A stretch of 64,000 nt of DNA from Zygnema cylindricum (Eukaryota; Streptophyta; Zygnematophyceae; Zygnematales; Zygnemataceae), in contig JBBHKE010001336.1 of the NCBI GenBank assembly GCA_037447655.1, forward strand, positions 1-64,000. The letters run 5' to 3'. The translations under genes were made by a program, and so were the position numbers. The notes beneath the pieces are model-generated. The model searched no databases and was not told where the DNA came from. It saw only the letters and a program-made list of their open reading frames with translations. This document shows positions 45,937 through 56,231 of the stretch, piece after piece (the first letter of the stretch is position 1; every line of letters begins with the position of its first letter).

Positions 45937-46868
45937 TGGTACGATTTCTTAGAAGAAACGGTAGGCCACGGAAACAACTCGATTTAGCAATAGATACATT
46001 TTTGATCGATTTTCGCGCCGATAATTTGACGTACGATTTGCAGACGCGACAAGTTTGTGTTGATTCGTTTCGCGTCTGCAAATGTACGGCCGTTCATCTA
46101 CATTAGTACAATTCTACTTTCTGTTTGAATGCGATTTCGGCCGTCAGTCCAAATTTACGGTATTTCAGTTAGAGAGTTACAGTAATTGTAATTTCTGTTG
46201 TTTTAACGTGAAATTTACTTCTCAAGAAATGTCTGCCAATGTATGTTCAATGCAATGTAATGTTTTGAGATTCCAATGCCTCCGCTGTTTTTTTCTTTCT
46301 CCGGTGAACTTGAGTGTCAAATCGATCCAGTCACGTCTCTACTATTGTTTAGGTCTTGATGGCGTCTTTTGATATGCATACATTTGCGCTTTCTTTAAGC
46401 GGTAAGCAGTGATGTTTGAAATGTAGAATTACATTAAGTGTTTAACAGCGAGTGCAAATGTTGATCGTGTAAGAATATATTGGTTTCGATTGGAGTGTGC
46501 TCTCCCGTGTGTATTTTTCAGCTTCTGCTAGCTAGTCTTAGGCTTTGTGCGTTTTTTATTGCTGGCCCATCACAAGTTTATGAATTAGAATTAAACATGG
46601 CCAGAAACTTACAAGTCTCTCCTCCTGTCGCCTCTCTAGGCTACTCCCTACTAGTTCCTTCTATCTTTTCCCTCGGTCGCCTATGTACTTGCCATGCTTA
46701 CATTTCAAAATCCAATAAGATAAGAAACATGAAGATACAGAAGTAGTAAACTAATACAAAGAAGAAAAGTAAGAGTGAACGTAAATGTCACACAAACAAA
46801 AATAAGATTTTCTAAAGCTTGGTATCACTATACTAGAAGGAGGTACAGTCACAGCCTAAGGTCCTTTG
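45937..46868 (+). repeat. H LTR copy 2, split by G
   Basis: Starts TGGTACGATTTC. It runs without the E insertion found in the copy at 29552/41570. Cut at CTTTG (46864-46868) by G and resumes at 55117. Confidence 0.75.
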
Positions 46869-47359
46869 TGTAAAGATCACTAATATCCACTAAGATTAAA
46901 CTTAATGGCACAGTGGAAGCATTCACCATTATTACATAAAAAACACATTTACAGATCGCATCGGCCAATACACATTTATATTAAAACTGAAGCTTTTTTT
47001 TGTACAGAATTTCTCACTTAATCCTTTACAAAAGATAATCAAAACCAAAACTGACTACTACCTTAGTCTACTACCTTAGTCTACAGACCACACAACAAAC
47101 TTTAGTTTACACGGCACGGAAAACCTGCCTCTCAAACAACTCACCACAACAATTAAACATCTGACAGCAAGATTAAAACAGTGTGTAAGTCAGCAAACCC
47201 GGTACCACGCAACACAACTAACCAAAACAAACGTACAACAATTTTACTACCGTATGGAACAAACAAATATACGTGACGCGAACCGACATACAAGACTTAG
47301 ACACGAAATCGAACAAAAGACTGAATCCTCTAACACCCGATTCCACAATTGTCCTAACA
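46869..47359 (-). repeat. 3' LTR of G
   Basis: TGTAAAGATCACT (left) to GTCCTAACA (right), 491 bp. A 13-bp unit CTACCTTAGTCTA is tandemly doubled at about 47063-47092, single in the other copy. The purine tract on the minus strand is at about 47360-47375. Confidence 0.9.
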
Positions 47360-47384
47360 TTCCCCCTCTCATTGTGGAATACTC

Positions 47385-48750
47385 TCACAGCAAGCCTAGC
47401 TTAGGCCTACCTCTCACAAAGACATCCTGCATTGCTGACTTAATAAGCATGTCAGCTACTTCCTCTATAGTATGAACAAAGACAAATTCAAGTTCCTTTT
47501 CTCTCACTAAATCTCGAATAAAGTGCCACTGAATTCTGATTTGTTTAGTCCTTTTATGAAATACAAGATTTCTGATCAGTGCCATAGAACTCATGCTATC
47601 AGAAAATACTTTCAGACATCCAACTGAAATGCCTAACTCTCCAAGCATTTCTTTCACCCAAACTGCAGCCTTTGACGCATGCCAGGCTGACATATATTCG
47701 GCCTCCGTAGAGCATAATGCCACAGATTCGGCCTCTGTAGAGCCTAATGCCACAGTTGGCTCGAGCCTGCAACTCCATGAAATAGAATCTCCACCAAATA
47801 TAAATGCATATCCGGAAGTTGTTTTTTTCCGGAATCATTATCTCCTCCCCAATGTGCATCACAGTATCCTAAACATTCCAAATCTCCATCCAATTGAAAC
47901 ACCAATCCACGGCTGATCGTGCCAACCAAATATCGGAAGATCCGTTTCAACGCCTCCCAATGCAGTTTCTTTGGTGCCTAGCAATACTTGCTGACAACAG
48001 AAACTGCAGCAGAAATATCTGGACGCGTTCCCACACTCAAATACATCAAACTGCAGATTGCTTCTCGCGTTCCCACACTCAAATACATCAAACTGCAGAT
48101 TGCTTCTCGATACAGCCCCTTAATAGTCGCCAAATTTTCCGACTTAGTATATTGCACTTTCGGATCCAAGGGAGTCGAAAGCGGTTTAGCATCAATCATA
48201 GCAAACCGTGCTAAAACCTCCTTGCAATATTGCTTTTGACTGAGCTTGATGCATCCAGATGCATCTCGAATAACCTCAATTCCTAAAATATATTTCACAT
48301 CCCCCAAATCCGTCACTTTAAAATTTTGCCGCCTAAATGCTTTTAAATCCATAATCACAATCAAGCTATCCGAAGTCATGATGAAGTCATCAACATAAAC
48401 TGAAAATATCACTTGATTCTCACCTTCACCCTTCACATAAACACCGGAATCCGAAGTAGTCCGAACAAAACCGAAATCAATTAACACCTTATGGAGTCTT
48501 AAATACCACGTTCTCGGGGCCTGCTTCAGCCCATATAAAGACTTCAGAAGTCTCCACACAATATCGGGTTGAGAAGTCACCCCCTCCGGAACTTTCATAT
48601 ACACTTCCTCTTCAAGCTCACCATTCAAGAAAGCCGTCTCCACATCCATTTGATGGATGTGTTTCTTACCAGCCGCTGCCAAGGCCACAATCATTCTCAA
48701 AGAATCAAACTTAACAACGGGAGCATACGTTTCAGTATAATCAACCCCCT
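47385..48750 (-). pseudogene. Copia RT and RNase H of G
   Basis: Mostly open: RT 48700-47978 with HQMDVETAFLNGELEEEVYM, SLYGLKQAPRTWY and intact YVDD (48397-48386). A 42-bp in-frame tandem repeat (REAICSLMYLSVGT twice) lies at about 48035-48118. RNase H: YCDAHWGGDNDSGK at about 47875, EYMSAWHAS, FSDSMSSMALIRN (about 47605), then GRPKLGLL and stop at 47385. A frame change separates the RNase H halves. RT and RNase H would copy the RNA genome. Confidence 0.85.
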
Positions 48751-49738
48751 CTCGCTATTAAAAACCTTTACACACTAATCTGGCTTTATACTTTATCACC
48801 TCACCAGACGCACCTGTCTTTGTTTTAAATACCCATTTGGCATCAATAGCTTTCTTACCGATGGTTATTGAACCTTTTCAAAATTCCGATTATCAAAAAT
48901 TGACTTTTATTCCTTTTCCCAAGCCGCCTTCCACTTTGTTTCCCACTCACCCAAATTTCGAGCCTCCAAATAAGATTGAGGATATGCGGAACCGGAAATT
49001 GTGTCATTCACTAGTTGCTATAATAGGAAGTCATCCTCTTTAGCCGCCAAAATAAAGTAATTAGAATTCGAAACATCTCCACCAAGCCGATCATACGATA
49101 ATCTGGCCGGTTTCTTCCCTTTTGTCTCACGGGTACTTCGTCGAACCACATTCACATCTTCTTCCTTGTCATTTTCTTCCCTCAGAGACGGTAAGCTACC
49201 TTTTGAATTTAATGTGGACTTAGTTCTTACTAAATACCGAGAACTCAAAGTCCCATCGCTTTCGACATCGGAATGTGATTTTCGAATTTGAACAAACCGA
49301 TCGAACTTCACTTTGGTAAGAGGAACTTCTTCCTCATCGGAATCCGATTCCAGCAAATCCAAATTCTCTTCCACTTCATGTTTCTCCTCGAAATCTAAAT
49401 CCTTCTGTACTTTTCGAGCTGATTCCATTACGGATTTAAGATCCTCGTGGAAATCAACATTCCTAGATTCAAACACAACTCTCATACACGGGTCATACAC
49501 ACGGTAGAGGTTCCCTTTGGTGCTATACCCCACAAAGATTCCTGTCCAACTCCTCGCAGAAAATTTCCCTGTCCTTTGTGTACGTTCAACATAGACGGTT
49601 GCCTTACATCCCCGAATAGGTAAATGTCGGACGGACGGCACATTCCCACTCCACAACTCATTCAGGGTCTTATCACCCGAAATTGAAGTCAACCGTCGGT
49701 TGCAAATGTAATTGGCGGTGAGAATGGCATCTCCCTGT
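48751..49738 (-). pseudogene. Integrase C-terminal part and linker of G
   Basis: Open 49692-49018: DKTLNELWSGNVPSVRHL, CKATVYVERTQRTGKF, SWTGIFVGYSTKGNLYRVYD, then an acidic linker and a Lys/Arg stretch. The block is seen again at 50945-50533, and partly at 50228-49972. The RT start (48900-48700) is broken. Confidence 0.8.
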
Positions 49739-50532
49739 TGATATTTGAGTATTTTCTAGGTCTGTTTTAGAATAGAAAAAGAGTAGAGGCAGTCTGCCTC
49801 TGACTCCTTCTCCAAGCCCCCACACTTGTTGTAGTCACTGAAGGCTGGAAAGGGAGCTAGAGCTACAGCTACCTAAGCTCTCTAGAGAAACAATAGTGAT
49901 AATGGTAGGTTAACTAAAAACAGGTATGTGACGGACGCAGGATTTGAACCTGGTACCTGTCGTACGTCAAGAGGAACTTCTTCCTCATCGGAATCCGATT
50001 CTTGCAAATCCGAATTCTCTTCCACTTCATGTGTCTCCTCGAAATCTAATTTTTTCTATACTTTCCTAGCCGATTCCATTACGGGTTTAAGATCCTCGTG
50101 GAAATCAACATTCCTAGATTCAAACAGAACTCTCCTACACGGGTCATTCATGCGGGGTCTTATCACCCGAAATTGAAGTCAACCATTAGTTGCAAATGTA
50201 ATTGACGATGAGAATGGCATCTCCCTGTTGATATTTGAGTATTTTCTAGGTCTGTTTTAGGATAGAAAAAGAGTAGAGGCGGTCTGCCTCTAACTCCTTC
50301 TCCAAGCCCCTACACTTGTCTAGGTCTGTTTTAGGATAGAAAAAGAGTAGAGGCGGTCTGCCTCTGACTCCTTCTCCAAGCCCCTACACTTGTTGTAGTC
50401 ACTGAAGGCTGGAAAGGGAGCTACAGCTATAGCAGCCTAAGCTCTCTACAGAAACAGGAGTGATAATGGTAGGTTAACTAAAAACAGGTATGTGACGGAC
50501 GCACGATTTGAACCTGGTACCTGTCGTACGTG
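49739..50532. repeat. Two A2-type LTR pieces alternating with G pol pieces
   Basis: 49739-49971 and 50229-50532 are plus-strand starts of an A2-type LTR (TGTTGATATTTGAG to CGTACGT). 49972-50228 is a G pol piece with a ~180-bp deletion. The second LTR piece has a ~90-bp internal duplication (TCTAGGTCTGTTTTAGGATA twice). The tRNA-like hairpins are at 49930-49968 and 50494-50531. Confidence 0.85.
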
Positions 50533-52200
50533 AAGAGGAACTTCTTCCTCATCGGAATCCGATTCCTGCAAATCCGAATTCTCTTCAACTTCATGTGTCT
50601 CCTCGAAATCTAAATCCTTCTATACTTTCCCTGCCGATTCCATTACGGATTTAAGATCTTCATGGAAATCAACATTCCTAGATTCAAACAGAACTCTCCT
50701 ACACGGGTCATACACACGGTAGAGGTTCCCTTTGGTGCTATACCCCACAAAGATTCCTGTCCAACTCCTCGCAAAAAATTTCCCTGTCCTTTGTGTACAT
50801 TCAACATAGACGGTTGCCTTACATCCCCAAATACGTAAATGCCGGACGGACGGCACATTCCCACTCCACAACTCATCTGGGGTCTTATCACCCAAAATTG
50901 AAGTCAACCGCCAGTTGCAAATGTAATTGGCGGTGAGAATGGCAACTCCCCACAAAAAGAAATTTTGCCCACTACTATGTATCATGGCACGGACCATTTC
51001 TTCGAGAGTTCCATTCTTTCTCTCCAAAATTCCATTTGATTTAGGAGAATAAGGAGCTGTAAATTGCTGCCTAATCCTCTTCTCCTAACAAAACTCCGTG
51101 AAAGCCACAAATTCACCTCCGTTATTCGACCTCACCGATTTCAATTTGTGGTCCGATTGATGCTCGGCCATTACAACCCACTCTTGAAACTTCTCAAAAG
51201 CATCCGATTTATGCTTCAACAAATGAACCCAAGATTTCTGTGAATAGTCATCAACAATAACAAAAATGTATAGATGCCCACCCAAAGACCTTGGCATAAC
51301 ATGGCCACAAAGATCCACATGAATAAGTTCTAATGGAATTTTGGCCCGATGCTTTACATCTTTAACCGGATGTGGCTTGCGTTTTGGCTTCCCCAGACTA
51401 CAACCACTACATCCATTCACCTTCTCTCCGGTAGTGAGTTCCATTCCTTGAACGAAATAATTTCTAATCATCCGCTTAAGGTTCCCCTCGGAGGTATGGC
51501 ACATACGGTGATGCCATAGACTAAGGTTACCTTTTTGGAGTGAAAACTGATTGGCCAAAGACACGGCCTGACCCTTAACTTTCGGTCTTCTCCAAATCAA
51601 GCAACTATGCATGCTATCCGTCACGAATCCAGAAGCCACTTGTGTCCCTTTAGAATTTTCAACTACGATACTGAAATCTGATTTTGAAACCACTAGACCG
51701 CCGGCTTTCAGAATCTGTGGTACACTTACAAGATTCACGGCTCCATTTGGAATGTAGAGAGCATTATGAAACCTCGTTGAAGTCACTCTCTCATTTCCGA
51801 ACACATCTTGAACCAGTAAATCCAACCGAGCGGTTCCGATTATATCAACTGGGATCACATGGCCACTAGCAACCTTAATGTTCTTTGGAACTGTCAACGT
51901 GATCATCTCCTCAAAGAGTGTCTTATTCGTACACACATGATGAGTTGCACCGGAGTCAATAATCCACTCCGTAGTAGCATCCTCATCAAAAACCGAATCC
52001 AAATCCATGTCAAGAGAAATCGAGAAATTTTTGAATCCATCTCCAGACTTGTCACCAAACTCCGTGTAATACCCATGACTTTCTCCATGACTGGGCCCAC
52101 GACCTCGGCCTCTCCCACGGCCATGGCCAACGCCAAGGTCACCTTGTCCACCTCCTCTTTCCGAACCACCATCAACTCTATCATAACATTGTGTACTCAC
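50533..52200 (-). pseudogene. Copia protease and integrase of G
   Basis: Open 52200-51085: a Gly/Arg-rich tail, protease WIIDSGATHHVCTN at about 51970-51930, AVNLVSVPQI, integrase zinc site HHRMCHTSEGNLKRM and CSGCSLGK (about 51515-51390), HVDLCGHV at about 51320, then SNNGGEF near 51125 where SDNGGEF is expected, so the second catalytic Asp reads Asn. 51027-50620 continues with ERKNGTLEEMVRAMIHSS and the SWTGIFVGYS block. A stop lies between the two pieces. Confidence 0.85.
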
Positions 52201-53734
52201 ATGCCCCCAACGCTTACAAGTGTAACACTATTTTTCCTTGTCTGAACATTCAGCCGCAAAGTGTCCTTGTTTCTAACACTTGTAGCACCTAACGTTTGAG
52301 GCATTAGAATCAGCCTGAACCTTACTGCCATTCGGTTTCTCTCTTCCACCTCCTCTACCGCTGCCACCTCGACCTCGAGGTGTTCCCCTTGGAGCCCCTC
52401 CACGAAGTAGGTTGAGATCCGGGGTTTCAGGTGCCGCTGCAACATTGAGCGAGGATGTTTTTCCGGCCCCTTTACTCGAACCTTCCCTTGCTTTATCTAC
52501 TTTCTTTAAATAGCTCATGGCATATTCATACGTTGCCGGCTTCTTGGACTGGAGAATATCACAAGGATTCCGAAGAAACTCCGGAAGACCGTTTAGAAAA
52601 ACTTGAAGTTTGTGCTCTTCATCCAACATTCTACCAAGATTGGTAAGTTGTTCGACAAGAATATTAAACCTCTTAACAGCATCATCAGTTGATTCATTCG
52701 GCTTAAACTTGAATTGAATCAATTATTTGAAGACATATTGCCCCTTATCCTGAACACCTTTCTCAAACTGACCCTCAAGGCCCACCCAACACTCATGTGC
52801 AGTGCCGTAGGCCAAAAAGAAATCTAAAGCCGAACCTGTACAACTTTGCATCAATCCTGTATAAGCGGAAATATCCTTTCGCAACCACAACTGTCGACCT
52901 TTCAAATCCTTGGGCCTCTTTTCTTCTCCTGTAACTATCCTCCACAAATTTTTAAGAACCAACTGTCCCCTGATGTATTTCTTCCACACCATATAATTCG
53001 AACCATTAAACAATATGGCTTTTCCGGGCATCTGGAAAGAATCATTTTTCTCAACGTCATCTCCAACATCCAGGTCTTCATCCACCATTTTTGCCTTTCC
53101 TTTCCGTATCCTATTTTTCTTTGCTTTTTCATCTTCACTGCTTTCTGAATTATCTGAACTTTCCGAGCTTTTCGAACTCTCACTATCACTGGAGCTGGGA
53201 ATCAGCTCCTTCATTTTCTTCTTTCCTTTACTAACTTTCTTTTCTACCTTGCTAATATGGTATTGATATTTTACTGTTCCTGTGCAAAGTGCATTATTGA
53301 AAGTGCATTATGCAAACAAAGGGCCCTGATTTGCAAGACTGAATTCTATTAAAAGCAAGTCTAGACGAAGAATAGTTTTCAAAAAAATTGGCCTCTTTCT
53401 TTCCTTTACTGACTTTCTTTTCTACCTTACTCCTCTCTTTCAGTGCCCGCATCCACTCATCAAAAGTAAAACGAGGACTGGGCTCAAAACTCGTACCAGT
53501 GCCACTGGTCGTATTCTGATTGAAGGGATCCGGAGGAAGGAATTCTTCAGACTTCGGAATAAAACCGGGTATGTCCCCTCGAAAGCCCCCTCCAAAGCTG
53601 AGTTCCCTTTCACTAGGCTCACGGGAAGGAACTTCGGGGGATCGCTGTTCCTCCGAAGGCTCCGATGTAAGCCTTTGACTGACAGCTGAAGATGGAGTGC
53701 CTTTCTTCTTCTTCCCCATCCTACCGAACCTCAC
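52201..53734 (-). pseudogene. Copia gag of G
   Basis: From ATG 53734: a Ser/Glu/Pro-rich head with FTFDEWMRALKERSKVEKK. A repeat-flanked insert (53253-53398) breaks it. Then MKELIPSSSDSE, FNGSNYMVWKKYIRGQLVLKNLWRIV (in part), GTAHECWVGLEGQFEKGVQDKGQYV, a stop, KFKPNESTDDAVKRFNILVEQL, a PRGTPRGRGGSGRGGG tail and two CCHC knuckles (CYKC...HFAAEC with a stop inside, and CYTCKRWGHVSTQC). Gag would form the particle and bind RNA. The upstream head resembles no gag domain I know. Confidence 0.8.
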
Positions 53735-53759
53735 ACACTCTTAAGTGGGAGCAAAGCCT

Positions 53760-53771
53760 GCTGTGATACCA
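53760..53771 (-). other. Primer-binding site of G
   Basis: The minus strand reads TGGTATCACAGC, one base from the usual initiator tRNA-Met 3'-end site, two bases from the LTR. Confidence 0.85.
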
Positions 53772-53773
53772 AA

Positions 53774-54250
53774 TGTAAAGATCACTACTATCCACTAAGA
53801 TTAAACTTAATGGCACAGTGGAAGCATTCACCATTAATTGCATAAAAAAACACATTTACAGATCGCATCGGCCAATACACATTTATATTAAAACTGAAGC
53901 TTTTTTTTGTACATAATTTCTCACTTAATCCATTACAAAAGATAATCAAAACCAAAATTGACTACTACCTTAGTCTACAGACCACACAACAAACTTTAGT
54001 TTACACGGCACGGAAAACCTGCCTCTCAAACAACTCACAACAATTAAACATCTGACAGCAAGACTAAAATAATGTGTAAGTCAGCAAACCCGGTACCACG
54101 CAACACAACTAACCAAATCAAACGTACAACAATTTTACTACCATATGGAACAAACAAATATACGTGACGCGAACCGACATACAAGACTTAGACGCGAAAT
54201 CGAACAAAAGACTGAATCGTCTAACACCCGATTCCACAATTGTCCTAACA
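53774..54250 (-). repeat. Middle LTR of G
   Basis: 477 bp, shared by the downstream complete unit (as its 5' LTR) and the upstream partial unit (as its 3' LTR, with a purine tract at about 54251-54262). Confidence 0.9.
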
Positions 54251-54987
54251 TTCCCCCTCTTATTGTGGAATACTCTCATAGCAAGCCTAGCTTAGGCCTA
54301 CCTCTCACAAAGACATCCTGCATTGCTGACTTAATAAGCATGTCAGCTGCTTCCTCTACAGTATGAACAAAGACAAATTCAAGTTCATTTTCTCTCACTA
54401 AATCTCGAATAAAATGCCACTGAATTCTGATATGTTTAGTCCTTTTATGAAATATAGGATTTCTGATCAGTGCCATAGAACTCATGCTATCAGAAAATAC
54501 TTTCATACACCCAACTGAAATGCCTTACTCTCCAAGCATTTCTTTCACCCAAACTGCAGCCTTCGACGCATGCCAGGCTGACATATATTCGGCCTCTGTA
54601 GAGCATAATGCCACAGATTCGGCCTCTGTAGAGCCTAATGCCACAGTTCGCTGGAGCCTGGAACTCCATGAAATAGAATCTCAACCAAATATAAATGCAT
54701 ATCCGGAAGTTGTTTTTTTCCGGAATCATAATCTCCTCCCCAATGTGCATCACAGTATCCTAAACATTCCAAATCTCCATCCAATTGAAACACCAATCCA
54801 CGGCTGATCGTGCCAACCAAATATCGGAAGATCCGTTTCAACGCCTCCCAATGCAGTTTCTTTGGTGCCTAGCAATACTTGCTGACAACAGAAACTGCAG
54901 CAGAAATATCTGGACGCGTTCCCACACTCAAATACATCAAACTGCAGATTGCTTCTCGCGTTCCCACACTCAAATACATCAAACTGC
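54251..54987 (-). pseudogene. RT end and RNase H of the upstream partial G unit
   Basis: Matches 47360-48118 closely, including the 42-bp in-frame repeat at about 54927-54987. YCDAHWGGDYDSGK, FSDSMSSMALIRNPIFHK, ADMLIKSAMQDVF, GRPKLGLL. Right of 54987 it jumps into LTR sequence. Confidence 0.9.
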
Positions 54988-55111
54988 TACAACAAACATA
55001 CTACCGTATGGAACAAACAAATATATGACGCGAACCGACATACAAGACTTAGACGCGAAATCGAACAAAAGACTGAATCGTCTAACACCCGATTCCACAA
55101 TTGTCCTAACA
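54988..55111 (-). repeat. Outer partial LTR of G
   Basis: About the first 124 bp of the LTR (minus-strand TGTTAGGACAATTGTGG start at 55111), then the CTTTG target duplication. Confidence 0.9.
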
Positions 55112-55116
55112 CTTTG

Positions 55117-55462
55117 TGACTCCTGTCACTTAAAAGCTTATGAAACCTGATCTGATACTTAACAATCCAAAAAAAGTTTGCTAAACCAGAAAAAAAAAAT
55201 TAACTAAAACCACTGAAACAAAAAAAAAACTGAAGAGAACGAAAAACATTGCCACAAAAAGCTGAATCAAATGAAACCATCCCCTCCAAATAATGATTCA
55301 CTCAATTTAATTTTACCAAAAAAATCTCCTATATTACGTGTACTTGAAATTTGTGGTGGTTTGAAGTTTAACAACTCTTTTTTTAAGTATATCAGCAAAC
55401 CCCCCGTGAAATGACGAAATGGGGGAGCACTAGGTCATCTTTTCGGAGTCTTGGTACGCTTT
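55117..55462 (+). repeat. H LTR copy 2, right part, then unassigned DNA
   Basis: 55117-55200 matches reverse 28890-28800 (CACTTAAAAGCTT, CCTGATCTGATACTTAA). From about 55200 similarity fades into A-rich DNA. Confidence 0.6.
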
Positions 55463-55783
55463 TTAGGATCTTCGTGGAGGGGGTGGTTTTTTTTCTGGTG
55501 TTCTTAGAGGGGGTGGTTTTTTTGCTGGTGCTCTTGGAGGGGGTGGTTTTTTTGCTGGTGTTCTTGGAGGGGGTGGGTTTTTTGCTGGTGTTCTTGGAGG
55601 GGGTGGTCTTTTTACTTTTATTTTCAGAGGAGGCGGTGGAGAACGGGGAGGAGGTCGAGGTTGTGGTGGTCTTGGAGTACGAGGTGGGGGAGGAGACGGA
55701 GGTGATGGGGGAGGAGACGGAGGTGAAGCACAAGGTGGTGATGGAGGAGGCGGAGGAGGCGGGTTATCTGAAACAAGAGACAT
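55463..55783 (-). CDS. Possible proline-rich (extensin-like) ORF
   Basis: A 106-codon frame, about half proline, starting MSLVSDNPPPPPPPSPP and passing into repeats of PPPPRTPAKK. It looks like plant cell-wall or linker Pro-rich sequence, but has no signal peptide in this piece. Five exact-length 30-bp DNA repeats (55471-55620) keep three frames open at once, so openness is weak evidence. It could be an exon of a larger gene, a microsatellite-like artefact, or downstream sequence of the PAN gene, which lies on the same strand at 56232-57526. I see no clear splice sites linking them. Confidence 0.3.
   Translation of the reverse strand: MSLVSDNPPPPPPPSPPCASPPSPPPSPPSPPPPRTPRPPQPRPPPRSPPPPLKIKVKRPPPPRTPAKNPPPPRTPAKKPPPPRAPAKKPPPLRTPEKKPPPPRRS
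55471..55620. repeat. Five 30-bp tandem repeats
   Basis: Units at 55471, 55501, 55531, 55561 and 55591, each with GGAGGGGGTGG and TTTGCTGGTG, a few base changes between them and no length change. Confidence 0.9.
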
Positions 55784-56231
55784 CAGAAATATGGAAACTC
55801 AATAATCCCAACTTCATTTGAGTAGTTTCCAATTTCATCAACGACTAGATCTTTTGAAATGTTGTGGCTGAGTATTTGTAACAAAGTTTTGGAAAATGTT
55901 TGGAACATACGGTGGTCCGACTTCTTGCCGATACCTCCATTGTTTCCACTATTTCCGGGATGCCTTACTTTGTCAATCATACATTCACAACATCAACAAC
56001 GTGCTACTTTGTGTTGTTATCTTAATCACAAATGTTTTCTTATATTCTGGAAGAAATTGTCCAGATGATAAACTATAGGGATTTAATCCTGACAGTTAAA
56101 ACGGTAAATATTCATACAGGAGAAATGTGACGAGCATCATAATGGTGAATTCACGTGGACGAGAGAATAGAAGCACAAAACCAGAGAATGGTCAATTTAG
56201 AGTACGAAAAAAATACTAATGTGAATTGAGT
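55784..56231. other. No gene recognised between proline-rich ORF and PAN gene
   Basis: A 65-codon minus frame (55980-55783) leads toward the proline-rich frame but ends in a stop in a different frame. This may hold the 3' untranslated region of the PAN gene; no clear polyadenylation signal was chosen. Confidence 0.35.

Larger units (their letters stand above)
46869..55111 (-). mobile_element. G, copia-type element with three tandem LTRs
   Basis: Minus strand, right to left: partial LTR 55111-54988, partial pol 54987-54251, LTR 54250-53774, primer site, gag-pol 53734-47385, LTR 47359-46869. A single exact target duplication CTTTG bounds the whole (46864-46868, 55112-55116), and the H LTR flanks rejoin to match 28890 (reverse). 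The complete LTRs look about 97% alike. Confidence 0.9.
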
